A stretch of 23,095 nucleotides of DNA, taken from assembly GCA_052035915.1 (NCBI GenBank), contig JBPOHE010000037.1, positions 1-23,095 of the forward strand, read 5' to 3'. The notes beneath the pieces are model-generated. The model saw only the letters and a list, made by a program, of their open reading frames with translations, was not told where the DNA came from and did no database searches. Positions 1 to 7,319 of the stretch are shown here, in pieces. Positions within the stretch are counted from its first letter, which is position 1, and each line of letters starts with the position of its first letter. A program made the translations under genes and the position numbers. The stretch comes from JBPOHE01 sp052035915. Its GTDB lineage: Bacteria > Pseudomonadota > Gammaproteobacteria > Chromatiales > Chromatiaceae.

Positions 1-2
1 CC

Positions 3-56
3 CTCACCGATCTCGGCGAGAATCCCAACATCAGCTTGCCTGCGGTCGCAAACTGA
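3..56 (+). CDS. C-terminal end of an upstream gene (partial)
   Basis: One frame is open from the window edge to a TGA at 54-56 and encodes LTDLGENPNISLPAVAN. The codons look like those of the other genes here. In the other two forward frames the open stretch reads as low-quality sequence running past this point. The fragment is too short to assign to a family. The call rests on codon quality and on the non-coding character of what follows. Confidence 0.35.
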   Translation, partial: LTDLGENPNISLPAVAN

Positions 57-243
57 TGACCTTCCCTTCCTTGCCAGAGTCGATGACCTTCTGATCGCTT
101 CTTACACCACGTCCGGGGACACGATCAGATGGGCCAGGAGCAGGGGGAAATGGCCCTGAAAATAAGAAATATATTGAGAGATATAATGATCTTAAATGGT
201 TTTCTTATGATACTTACCAAGCCCAGGGCCGGAAAAAGACCAT
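57..243. other. Non-coding stretch with two inverted repeats and an AT-rich patch
   Basis: No convincing gene was found here. GGGCCA at 131-136 pairs with TGGCCC at 151-156 and could form a terminator-like hairpin for the upstream gene, although no T-run follows. It is followed by a patch at about 157-215 that is far more AT-rich than the rest of the window. Within the patch ATAAGAAA (162-169) pairs with TTTCTTAT (201-208), enclosing a smaller ATAT/ATAT pair. Its function is unknown. Confidence 0.35.
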
Positions 244-285
244 AAAAAACCCCCGATCACGCCGATCCTCGGCGCCGATCGAGGG
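244..285 (-). terminator. Rho-independent terminator for the small secreted protein gene
   Basis: Read on the minus strand, CCCTCGATC (285-277) pairs with GATCGGGGG (258-250), with one bulged base, and is followed directly by six T residues (249-244). It lies about 60 bp past the stop of the minus-strand gene at 345-809, which is the expected position and orientation for that gene's terminator. Confidence 0.7.
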
Positions 286-344
286 TTCAAAGCCTCGTGG
301 CCGTCAGTCAGACTTGTAACCTAGGGGCTCACATCAGGAAAGAC

Positions 345-809
345 TCAGGTTTTCCCACCACTGTCTTTGCCCGAGGCCGCCGGCGTTGACTTAGAAGCTG
401 GAGATGTCGCGGCGGGGGCCGCCGCCTTGGGGGCCGGGGTTGGCGCGGCTGTAGCCGGGGCCGTGGTCGGGGCCTTGGAGGTTGTCGCTGTCGTCGGGGC
501 CGCGGGAGCCGGAGTGGCCTTGGGGGCGGGAGTCGCCTCGGCGGTCGCCGGTTTCTTCCCTTCAGCCGCCGCCTCCTTGGCGGTCGCCTTGTTCCGACAG
601 AAAGCCTCTACGGTCTTACCGGCCTTGGTGGAATAGCTGGAGACCCAGGAACAATTGGGCGCCTTGTCGCAAGCGTCCTTGGCCAGGCCCTTACAGGCTC
701 CACCGGCCTCTTCCGCCGCAACGAAGCCGGATAGAGCCAACATGGCAAGGCTCCCAAGGCCTAATACCACACCCAGAAGACGGGAAGGGGTGCTGCTTCT
801 TGCTGTCAT
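345..809 (-). CDS. Small secreted four-cysteine protein with Ala/Pro/Thr-rich tail
   Basis: This gene encodes 154 residues and is not matched to a named family. Residues 1-32 form a signal peptide: basic start, hydrophobic core about 11-30, and a likely cleavage after FVAA. A compact domain at about 33-75 has four cysteines (C39, C47, C53, C71) spaced C-X7-C-X5-C-X17-C, which suggests two disulfides in the periplasm or outside the cell. From about residue 76 the protein is a low-complexity Ala/Pro/Thr/Lys tail, probably disordered. It could span the cell wall or act as a linker. The ATG is well supported: AGGAGG lies 5 nt upstream on the minus strand. A terminator follows at 244-285, so the gene is probably monocistronic. 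It is divergent from the phosphatase gene at 935. The forward frames through the tail are artefacts of the repetitive GC-rich codons. Confidence 0.75.
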   Translation of the reverse strand: MTARSSTPSRLLGVVLGLGSLAMLALSGFVAAEEAGGACKGLAKDACDKAPNCSWVSSYSTKAGKTVEAFCRNKATAKEAAAEGKKPATAEATPAPKATPAPAAPTTATTSKAPTTAPATAAPTPAPKAAAPAATSPASKSTPAASGKDSGGKT

Positions 810-934
810 ATATCCTCCTCTTTTCCGTTTGATAGCCTAGTGTATTCGGGGGTTTTGATATTGGCACCAGAGGAAGAAAATGTCATCCACTTCCGTTGCC
901 CCAGATCCAACGCCTTGATTCGAGGGAAGCCGCC

Positions 935-1762
935 GTGACCAGCATCGATATTTCCAGCCTGCGGACCAGCCTCAGGCTCGCCGCCAGGGAGGAGCTGCTG
1001 GGGCGGTTCGTCGCCTCCGGGATCGGCTACAAGGCGGACGGTAGTCTGGTGACCGCGGCGGATTTCGCCATGAATTCCCGGATACGGACCGAATTGGGTC
1101 ATCTCTATCCGGATACCGCTTTTCTCAGCGAAGAGATGTCCCCCGAGGAGCAGCTCCGGGCCCTGGAGAGCGTGGACCAGGATCTCTGGGTCCTGGATCC
1201 TTTGGACGGCACCAGCAACTATGTCAACGGTCTCCCTTACTTCTGCGTCTCCCTCGCGCTCATTCGCAACGGACAAGTGCTCTACGGCCTGGTCTATGAT
1301 CCCAACCGGGACGAGTGTTTCGATGCCCGCCTGGGTGAAGGGGCCTGGCTCAATGGACAGCCTTTGGGCCGCGGCCCTCAGGTCCTCAGCCTGGGACAGA
1401 GTATCGCCCTGGTGGATTTCAAGCGACTGCCGCCGGCACTGGCGTCCCGTCTGGCCGCCACGCCACCCTACGCCTCTCAGCGCAGCCTGGGTTCGGTGGC
1501 GCTGGATTTCTGCTGGCTGGCCGCCGGGAGGGTTCATCTCTATCTCCATGGGCGGCATAACCTCTGGGACTATGCGGCCGGGCGGCTGATCCTGCAGCAG
1601 GCCGGCGGTTATTGCCTCGACCTCGAAGGCCGGCTGGATCCGCCGCTGAGCCTGGATCCGAGATCGAGCGTCGCCGCTCTGGAGGCCGGGCTGTTCCGAC
1701 AGTGGTGCGCCTGGCTGGGGATCACTCCGCCGTCGGCGGCCCGGAGAGACGGCAATGAATAG
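935..1762 (+). CDS. Inositol monophosphatase-family phosphatase
   Basis: This is a Mg2+-dependent phosphatase of the IMPase/FBPase/CysQ superfamily, about 275 residues, which is normal for the family. The family hydrolyses small phosphate monoesters such as inositol phosphate, 3'-phosphoadenosine phosphates or sugar phosphates. The substrate here cannot be set from sequence. The three metal-site motifs are present: SEEMS (first acidic pair), DPLDGTSN at residues 88-95, and WDYAAG with its Asp at residue 212. I chose the GTG at 935 because GAGGGAA ends 6 nt before it. The frame is open further up to a TTG at 896, which lacks a ribosome site. The stop overlaps the start of the Nudix gene by 8 nt, so the two genes are translationally coupled. 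That pairing suggests a shared role in clearing or recycling phosphorylated metabolites (inference). Confidence 0.88.
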   Translation: MTSIDISSLRTSLRLAAREELLGRFVASGIGYKADGSLVTAADFAMNSRIRTELGHLYPDTAFLSEEMSPEEQLRALESVDQDLWVLDPLDGTSNYVNGLPYFCVSLALIRNGQVLYGLVYDPNRDECFDARLGEGAWLNGQPLGRGPQVLSLGQSIALVDFKRLPPALASRLAATPPYASQRSLGSVALDFCWLAAGRVHLYLHGRHNLWDYAAGRLILQQAGGYCLDLEGRLDPPLSLDPRSSVAALEAGLFRQWCAWLGITPPSAARRDGNE

Positions 1763-2192
1763 GGAACCGGGCGCCTGGATGGTGATTTATTGCCTGGGAA
1801 CCGGCACATTTCTGCTGGGTAAGCGCGGGGCCTGGGTGCACAAGGCCGGGACCTGGAACTTCTTCGGCGGCCATATCAACCCCGGGGAATCTCCCGAGCA
1901 GGCCGTATTGCGCGAGTTGCGGGAGGAGACCGGCTTTACCCCCTGTCAAGAGGAGATCCATACGCTGGGCGCGGCCGACATCTCTCCCCTGGGCTATGTC
2001 AACGGCCTGAGGGAGTTTCACTATTTTCTGATGCTGACCAAGACCGAGCTGGAACCCTCGCTCGGTCTCGAGCATTCGGCTTTTGGCTGGTTCAAGGCCC
2101 ATGACTTCCCCCTGGAATTGAACCGACCCACCGCCGTAGCCGTGGAGATCGGCATCCTGGAAAAGACGCTCAACGTCATCAATTCCGGCTAA
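1755..2192 (+). CDS. Nudix hydrolase
   Basis: This 145-residue protein carries a complete Nudix box GX5EX7REUXEEXGU. It reads G-HINPG-E, seven residues, then RELREETGF, at about residues 38-60. The family cleaves a pyrophosphate bond in nucleoside diphosphates linked to another group (X), with metal held by the REUXEE glutamates. FFGGH before the box resembles members that act on nucleotide sugars or dNTPs, but the substrate is not determinable. The start ATG lies inside the end of the phosphatase gene (8-nt overlap) with GGAGAG upstream, so it is second in a two-gene operon. No terminator is obvious directly after the stop. The following gap carries the dispersed palindromic repeat. Confidence 0.88.
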   Translation: MNREPGAWMVIYCLGTGTFLLGKRGAWVHKAGTWNFFGGHINPGESPEQAVLRELREETGFTPCQEEIHTLGAADISPLGYVNGLREFHYFLMLTKTELEPSLGLEHSAFGWFKAHDFPLELNRPTAVAVEIGILEKTLNVINSG

Positions 2193-2285
2193 TGTCATCG
2201 ATTTCTGATCCGTTTTCCCCGCTTGCCCGTTGAGAGAGCGGCACCGAAACACCAGTCATTGCGGCCCTGAGAACGATAGGCCGCT

Positions 2286-2402
2286 CCGGGCCTGGGCGTT
2301 TAGGTCCGGTTTTTCGTTCTTCTATAGAGAACAATTCTGGCTCTATAAGGCTATTGTTCTTGAAAGAAGAACGAAAAACGGCCATTTCCCGCCGAGGCCC
2401 GG
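2286..2402 (+). repeat. Dispersed palindromic intergenic repeat, copy 1 (117 bp)
   Basis: The core at 2316-2402 holds two 17-bp palindromes of the form GTTCT-N7-AGAAC at 2316-2332 and 2356-2372, starts 40 bp apart. The inner half-sites also pair (AGAACAAT with ATTGTTCT). The right arm continues through GAAAAA to GCCGAGGCCCGG. A left arm from 2286 gives outer termini CCGGGCCT / AGGCCCGG, an 8-bp perfect inverted repeat. TTTTTCGTTCTTC (2310-2322) pairs perfectly with GAAGAACGAAAAA (2366-2378), so the element can fold into one long stem as DNA or RNA. It lies in the 311-bp gap between the Nudix gene and ftsH. No clear target-site duplication is visible. Past it, TACCCC / GGGGTA forms a short inverted repeat at about 2457-2476. 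Confidence 0.85.
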
Positions 2403-2503
2403 ATAGCTGTAGAAGCTCGGACCACTGCCGAAGCGGCTCTTGTAGTGGCCCCGGGGCTACCCCATTTCCCGGGGTAATCATCTGGTTGTAAGAGAAGCGC
2501 GCC

Positions 2504-4342
2504 ATGGACAAGAAGACACAATTCAATATCTGGTATCTGGCTCTCGCCCTGTTCGGGATTATCCTGCTGCACGATGTCTGGTCTACCTATCAGCAGGTGG
2601 AGGTGATCCCCTACAGCCGGTTCGAGACCTTGTTGAAAGAGGGGCAGATCGAGGAGGTGCGGGTGTTGCACAACCGCCTCGAAGGCAAATTCAAGTCCAC
2701 GATCGACGATGGCCGCCGCTATTTCGTCACCAACCGGGTGGAACCCGAGCTGGCGCAGATACTCACCCAACAAGGGGTGCAGTTCACCGGCGTCGTCGAG
2801 AGCACCTTTCTGCGTGATCTCCTCTCCTGGGTGGTGCCGGTGTTGTTCTTCTTCGGCATCTGGATGTTCGTTTTCCGCAAGGTGGCGGAGAAACAGGGCT
2901 TCGGCGGTCTGATGTCGGTGGGTAAAAGCAAGGCCAAGGTCTATGTGGAGACCGACACCAAGGTGAGTTTCGATGACGTGGCCGGGGTCGACGAGGCCAA
3001 GGAGGAACTCAAGGAGATCGTCTCCTTCCTCAAGGACCCCCAGCAGTATGGTCGCCTCGGCGCCCGGGTACCGAAAGGGGTTTTGCTGGTAGGACCGCCG
3101 GGAACCGGCAAGACCCTGCTCGCCCGGGCCGTGGCCGGCGAGGCCGGGGTAGCCTTTTTTTCCATCAGCGGAGCCGAGTTCGTGGAAATGTTCGTCGGCG
3201 TCGGGGCCGCCAGGGTGCGGGATCTCTTCGAACAGGCGCGCAAGGCGGCGCCCTGCATCATCTTCATCGACGAACTGGATGCCCTGGGCCGCGCCCGCAG
3301 CATCGGTCCCATGGGCGGGCACGACGAGAAAGAGCAGACCCTCAATCAGTTGCTGACCGAACTCGACGGCTTCGATCCCCAGTCCGGCATCGTCCTGCTC
3401 GGTGCCACCAACCGACCGGAGATCCTCGACCCGGCCTTGCTACGGGCCGGTCGTTTCGACCGCCAGGTGTTGGTCGACCGACCGGATAAGCTGGGGCGTA
3501 TCGCCATACTCCAGGTCCATCTCAAGAAGGTGCGCTTGGCCGGGGATGTCAAACCAGAGCAGATCGCCGCCCTCACGCCCGGGTTTTCCGGCGCCGATCT
3601 CGCCAATCTGGTCAACGAGGCGGCCTTGCTGGCGACCCGCCGGGGTGGCGAGGCGGTCACCATGGAAGACTTCAACGGCGCCATCGAACGCATCATCGCC
3701 GGTTTGGAGAAGCGCAATCGGCTGCTCAATCCCCATGAGCGCACCGTGGTCGCCTACCACGAGCTGGGTCATGCCCTGGTGGCCAATGCCCTGCCCGGGA
3801 GCGATCGGGTGCATAAGGTTTCCATCATTCCCCGGGGCATCGGCGCTTTGGGCTATACCATCCAGCGACCGACCGAGGACCGTTTCCTCATGACCCGGGA
3901 AGAACTGGAGTACAAGATGGCGGTGCTTTTCGGTGGCCGGGCGGCGGAGATGCTGGTGTTCGGCGAGATCTCCACCGGCGCTTCGGACGATCTCGACCGG
4001 GCCACCGACATCGCCCGCAGCATGGTGACCCGCTTCGGTATGTCCGAAAAACTCGGGCAGATGACCTACGAATCCCAACGCCGCTCCTTCCTCGGCACCA
4101 ACGGCCAGGAATACAGCGAGCGCCACTACAGCGAGGAGACCGCCCGGGAGATCGACTGCGCGGTGCGCCAACTGACCGAACAGGCCAGGCTACGGGCGAT
4201 GGATATCCTCAATACCTACCGACGGCAACTGGATGAGACGGCCAAACGGCTGTTGGAGAAGGAAACCTTGCTGGCCGATGAGCTGCCTCTTCTCGAACCG
4301 GCCTATGACCCCAAGCAACCCCGGCGTCTTCCTCCGACATGA
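2504..4342 (+). CDS. ftsH: FtsH-type ATP-dependent zinc metalloprotease
   Basis: This is a membrane-anchored AAA+ protease that unfolds and degrades membrane and some soluble proteins, acting as a hexamer on the cytoplasmic side of the inner membrane. It has 612 residues, slightly shorter than E. coli FtsH (644). A transmembrane segment lies at about residues 8-25 and a second at about 105-125, with a small periplasmic domain between. Walker A GPPGTGKT is at 197-204, Walker B IIFIDE ends at about 257, and a second region of homology is at LLRAGRFDR. The protease site is HELGH at 419-423, where most FtsH have HEAGH. The HEXXH pattern is intact, and D496 in GASDDL is the likely third zinc ligand. 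The C-terminal tail is short and proline-rich. It stands alone, not next to rlmE or folP as in many genomes, so it may be a second FtsH paralog (inference). The ribosome site AGAGAAG is weak. Confidence 0.93.
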   Translation: MDKKTQFNIWYLALALFGIILLHDVWSTYQQVEVIPYSRFETLLKEGQIEEVRVLHNRLEGKFKSTIDDGRRYFVTNRVEPELAQILTQQGVQFTGVVESTFLRDLLSWVVPVLFFFGIWMFVFRKVAEKQGFGGLMSVGKSKAKVYVETDTKVSFDDVAGVDEAKEELKEIVSFLKDPQQYGRLGARVPKGVLLVGPPGTGKTLLARAVAGEAGVAFFSISGAEFVEMFVGVGAARVRDLFEQARKAAPCIIFIDELDALGRARSIGPMGGHDEKEQTLNQLLTELDGFDPQSGIVLLGATNRPEILDPALLRAGRFDRQVLVDRPDKLGRIAILQVHLKKVRLAGDVKPEQIAALTPGFSGADLANLVNEAALLATRRGGEAVTMEDFNGAIERIIAGLEKRNRLLNPHERTVVAYHELGHALVANALPGSDRVHKVSIIPRGIGALGYTIQRPTEDRFLMTREELEYKMAVLFGGRAAEMLVFGEISTGASDDLDRATDIARSMVTRFGMSEKLGQMTYESQRRSFLGTNGQEYSERHYSEETAREIDCAVRQLTEQARLRAMDILNTYRRQLDETAKRLLEKETLLADELPLLEPAYDPKQPRRLPPT

Positions 4343-4840
4343 GAGGCATGCGTGCAACCTCCAATCTGATTGGCGAGTTACCTCAGCCACCGCCCAGGAT
4401 CACCGTTACACAGGCCCAAGCCGCCACCCTCGTGTAGTGCAGATTTTCGGGGGTAGCCTCTAGACGAATCCAGAAGTGAGCGCGATCAGAGGGCCAAATC
4501 CGCTCAGTTGGATTAGAGCGGATATCGGCGCAAGTAAAAACAACATCCGGACCCAAGGAAGCCAGGAAGGGGGGCCCGCTGAGAATGGCCCGGCTTATGG
4601 CGGAAGCCGTTGCTGCACCTTTTGCTGCAACCCGATGGTGCCCGGCCTCCGATAGGGTCTACCGCTTGACCTCAACCCTGGAGAAGTCCTATCTTGCTTG
4701 CGGGAATCGAGATCGCGCACCCATCGGGTCTGCTTCTAGCCTTCCTTTATTGCCGCCCATTCACTCCTCAGCACAGATCCCAGGAGTCCGCACCTTCCCT
4801 ACCACTCATTCTTCCATGCCTTTTCGGAGGAACACATCCC
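4343..4840 (+). other. 498-bp non-coding gap before phosphoribulokinase
   Basis: No convincing gene was found. Open frames here (for example one from 4585 or 4694) run into phosphoribulokinase out of frame or as an unlikely N-terminal extension. ATCCGCTC (4498-4505) and GAGCGGAT (4516-4523) form a perfect 8-bp inverted repeat around a 10-nt centre. Without a T-run it is as likely an operator as a terminator. The length of the gap and the promoter at 4666-4695 suggest that phosphoribulokinase is transcribed and regulated on its own. CbbR control would be expected for a Calvin-cycle gene, but I could not pick out a confident CbbR site. Confidence 0.4.
4666..4695 (+). promoter_or_regulatory. Candidate sigma-70 promoter for phosphoribulokinase
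   Basis: TTGACC at 4666-4671 and TATCTT at 4690-4695 are separated by 18 bp. The -35 box matches the consensus at five of six positions. It would give a leader of about 140 nt before the ATG at 4841. Confidence 0.45.
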
Positions 4841-5737
4841 ATGTCCCGCAAACACCCCATCATCGCCGTCACCGGCTCTTCCGGCGCCGGCACCACCACG
4901 GTCAAGAATGCGCTCGAGCATATCTTCCAGTGGGTCGGCGCCAAGGCCGCCGTTATCGAAGGCGATTGCTTCCATCGCTATGACCGCAAAGAAATGAGAC
5001 TCGAGCTGGAAAAAGCGAAAAAGGAGGGTCGCAACCTCAGCCACTTCGGCCCCGAAGGCAATCTGTTCGACAAGCAGTTCGAACTCTTCCGCAGCTACGG
5101 CGAAAGCGGTCGAGGCTTGTCTCGTCATTACATCCACGACGAGGAGGAGGCCGCCAAATACGGTCATCCCCCGGGCACCTTCACCCCCTGGGAGCAGGTA
5201 TCGCCGGATACCGATCTCCTCTTTTACGAAGGGCTGCACGGCGGCGTCATCACCAAGGAATACAACCTGGCGGCGGAGGTCGATCTGCTCATCGGTGTCG
5301 CGCCGACGATCAATCTGGAATGGATTCAGAAAATCAATCGTGATACCAAGGAACGCGGATACAAGTCCGAGACGGTCATGGATACCATTTATCGACGCAT
5401 GTGGGACTACATGCATTACATCGTGCCCCAGTTCGAACACACCCATATCAACTTCCAACGCATCCCCCTGGTGGATACCTCGAATCCCTTCATGGTGCGG
5501 GACATCCCTACCGCCGATCAGAGCCTGGTACTCATCCATTTCGTCAAGGCCAGGCCCACGGTGCAATACAAACTCCATCTCAAGGGGCTGATCGAAGGTT
5601 CTTTTATTACCGGTTTCAATACCATGATCATTCCGGGTTCAAAGATGACCTATGCCATGGAGCTGATCCTGACCAAAAGGATCATGTTGCTGATGAAACA
5701 ACGGGGCCGGTTGGATAACCATCACGATCTTCCATGA
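4841..5737 (+). CDS. prk: Phosphoribulokinase (Calvin cycle)
   Basis: This enzyme phosphorylates ribulose 5-phosphate with ATP to give ribulose 1,5-bisphosphate, the substrate of Rubisco. It is a cytosolic enzyme specific to the Calvin-Benson-Bassham cycle. The protein has 298 residues, typical of the class I octameric proteobacterial form (about 290). The P-loop GSSGAGTTT is at residues 12-20, with Thr where most P-loops have Lys, as is usual in this class. EGDCFHRYDR places D42, H45 and R49 at the positions known for the Rhodobacter sphaeroides enzyme. The frame is open upstream to 4694, but the ATG at 4841 is preceded by GGAGG at 4826-4830 and begins the conserved MSRKHPIIAVTGSSGAG. No other Calvin-cycle gene lies in the window. 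Just after the stop, GGCCA / TGGCC (about 5743-5757) could form a small hairpin without a T-run. Confidence 0.95.
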   Translation: MSRKHPIIAVTGSSGAGTTTVKNALEHIFQWVGAKAAVIEGDCFHRYDRKEMRLELEKAKKEGRNLSHFGPEGNLFDKQFELFRSYGESGRGLSRHYIHDEEEAAKYGHPPGTFTPWEQVSPDTDLLFYEGLHGGVITKEYNLAAEVDLLIGVAPTINLEWIQKINRDTKERGYKSETVMDTIYRRMWDYMHYIVPQFEHTHINFQRIPLVDTSNPFMVRDIPTADQSLVLIHFVKARPTVQYKLHLKGLIEGSFITGFNTMIIPGSKMTYAMELILTKRIMLLMKQRGRLDNHHDLP

Positions 5738-5767
5738 CGATGGCCAAGAGATGGCCTCCCTGAGCGA

Positions 5768-5998
5768 TTAGAAACGAACCAGAAGGAGAGGGTCGGCCAA
5801 GGCCGCCCTCCCGGCGACGCGCCGCACTATCCAGCCGGTGGTGAGGACGACAAAGAGCGGGTTGGAACCATCCGCCATCCCCTTGGTGAGCCTTCCGGTC
5901 TGCCCGCTCACAGCCGCCAAGCCATATACATTCAGAGGGAGGCTTGCGGCGTTGAGCGAGGCATCCGTCGCCACCGCCACTCTCTGCTGTCCATCCAT
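5768..5998 (-). CDS. Possible small ORF or gene remnant, unknown
   Basis: This is a weak candidate. The minus strand is open from 5998 (ATG, 76 residues) to a TAA at 5768, and upstream to a TTG at 6106. Codon choice is similar to real genes here, and the sequence includes GSNPLFVVLTTGWIVRRVAG, but no ribosome site is seen and I recognise no family. It fills most of the 371-bp gap between phosphoribulokinase and the transporter operon, so it may be a decayed gene or chance. On the plus strand the gap also holds a tandem 11-bp direct repeat AAAATCYGGGC at 6003-6013 and 6014-6024, which could be a binding site upstream of the transporter. Confidence 0.2.
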   Translation of the reverse strand: MDGQQRVAVATDASLNAASLPLNVYGLAAVSGQTGRLTKGMADGSNPLFVVLTTGWIVRRVAGRAALADPLLLVRF

Positions 5999-6108
5999 TA
6001 GGAAAATCCGGGCAAAATCTGGGCGAAGGATCACGCCTGTGTTAGATTGCGGGCCGTTCCGAGCCTTCCACTCACCCAAACCATAACCAAGATCAATAGG
6101 GACCAACC

Positions 6109-7254
6109 ATGAAGCTGAAATCCATTCTGTTGGGAATTCTTGCGACGCTTAGTTGTTCCGCTACCCTTGCCGACATCAATGTGGGCGTTACCCTCTCCGC
6201 CACCGGACCCGCCGCCTCCCTGGGGATGCCGGAGAAGAACACCTTTGCCCTGCTGCCGACCCGGATCGGGACGGAAAAGGTCAACTTCATCGTGCTCGAC
6301 GACGCCACGGACCCCTCCACGGCGGTGAAAAACACCCATAAACTTATCAACGAAGACAAGGTGGACGTGATCATCGGCTCCACCGTGACACCCAATTCCC
6401 TGGCCATGGTGGACGTGGTCGCCGAAGCCGAAACCCCGATGATCGCCATGGCGGCCGGCGCCAAGATCGTCTCGCCGATGGACGAGAAGCGGCGTTGGGT
6501 GTTCAAGACACCCCAGAACGACAGCCACATGGCCACCGCCATCATCGCGCACATGGTCGCCAACGGGGTAAAGACCATCGGCTTCATCAGCTTCAATGAC
6601 GCCTACGGCGAGGGTTGGTGGAGCGCGGTGCAACCCCTGGCCGAGAAAAACGGCCTTCAGGTGGTGGCCAATGAGCGCTATTCCCGCAACGATACCTCGG
6701 TCACCGGTCAGGTGTTGAAGATCATGGCCGCCAATCCGGATGCCGCCATGATCGCCGGCTCCGGGACCCCAGCCGCGTTACCTCAGAAGACCCTGGTGGA
6801 AAAAGGCTTCAAGGGCAAGATTTACCAGACCCACGGGGTGGCCAATCAGGACTTCCTGCGGGTCGGCGGCAAGGATGTGGAAGGGACCCTGCTGCCGGCG
6901 GGGCCGATCCTGGTCGCCAGCCAACTCCCGGACAGCAATCCCATCAAGGCCATCGCCATGGACTTCGTGACGAAATACCAAGCCGCCTATGGGGCTGGTA
7001 ATGTCTCCACCTTCGCCGGTCATGCCTGGGACGCCAATCTGATGTTGCACCGCGCCATTCCGGTCGCCATGGAGAAGGCCAAGCCCGGTACCAAGGAATT
7101 CCGCGCCGCCCTGCGGGACGCCCTGGAGGGGATCAAGGATCTGGTCGCTGTCCATGGGGTGTTCACTATGAGTCCGACCGATCATTTGGGCCTGGATGAG
7201 CGTTCCCGGGTCATGGTCAAGATCGTCGACGGCGCTTGGGTGTTGCAGAAGTAG
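6109..7254 (+). CDS. ABC transporter periplasmic binding protein, branched-chain amino acid type
   Basis: This 381-residue type 1 periplasmic-binding-fold protein is of the LivK/amide-urea class. It captures the substrate in the periplasm and delivers it to the permease pair encoded next. Residues 1-21 form a signal peptide, ending in SATLA before DINVGVTLSATGPAAS, the usual opening of this family. The start is set by the ATG at 6109 with AGGGA about 8 nt upstream. It is the first gene of a four-gene operon (binding protein, permease, permease-ATPase fusion, ATPase). A hairpin follows before the permease gene. The true substrate could be leucine/isoleucine/valine, another amino acid, urea, or an aromatic or short-chain acid. 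The sequence alone does not decide. Confidence 0.9.
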   Translation: MKLKSILLGILATLSCSATLADINVGVTLSATGPAASLGMPEKNTFALLPTRIGTEKVNFIVLDDATDPSTAVKNTHKLINEDKVDVIIGSTVTPNSLAMVDVVAEAETPMIAMAAGAKIVSPMDEKRRWVFKTPQNDSHMATAIIAHMVANGVKTIGFISFNDAYGEGWWSAVQPLAEKNGLQVVANERYSRNDTSVTGQVLKIMAANPDAAMIAGSGTPAALPQKTLVEKGFKGKIYQTHGVANQDFLRVGGKDVEGTLLPAGPILVASQLPDSNPIKAIAMDFVTKYQAAYGAGNVSTFAGHAWDANLMLHRAIPVAMEKAKPGTKEFRAALRDALEGIKDLVAVHGVFTMSPTDHLGLDERSRVMVKIVDGAWVLQK

Positions 7255-7288
7255 CACCACGTCCGGATCGGCAACAACCCTGTATGTG

Positions 7289-7308
7289 ACGGGGGCGTGA
7301 GTCCCCGT
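7289..7308 (+). promoter_or_regulatory. Intercistronic hairpin between binding protein and permease
   Basis: ACGGGG (7289-7294) pairs perfectly with CCCCGT (7303-7308) around an 8-nt loop, in the 65-bp gap after the binding-protein gene. Such stems often protect or terminate part of the mRNA so that more binding protein than permease is made. That role is inferred from position. The permease ATG at 7320 has no clear Shine-Dalgarno site, so the stem could also affect its translation. Confidence 0.5.
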
Positions 7309-7319
7309 AACCATTTTCC

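Noticed and set aside
2316..2372. The palindromes as LexA/SOS boxes
   Set aside because: GTTCT-N7-AGAAC matches neither the gammaproteobacterial CTG-N10-CAG box nor the alphaproteobacterial GTTC-N7-GTTC direct repeat, and the adjacent genes are not SOS genes.
2351..3322. Long minus-strand open frame antisense to the ftsH gene (323 codons)
   Set aside because: It runs opposite a gene with every FtsH motif intact. Long antisense frames are expected in GC-rich coding DNA, and its translation is rich in His/Gly/Gln without any domain.
4611..4633. TGCTGCA direct repeat and GTTGC/GCAAC pair upstream of phosphoribulokinase
   Set aside because: It is short and compatible with chance in this base composition, with no match to a known CbbR-type T-N11-A arrangement.
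4694..4840. N-terminal extension of phosphoribulokinase by 49 residues
   Set aside because: GGAGG sits before the ATG at 4841, known class I enzymes start there, and the extension overlaps a likely promoter.
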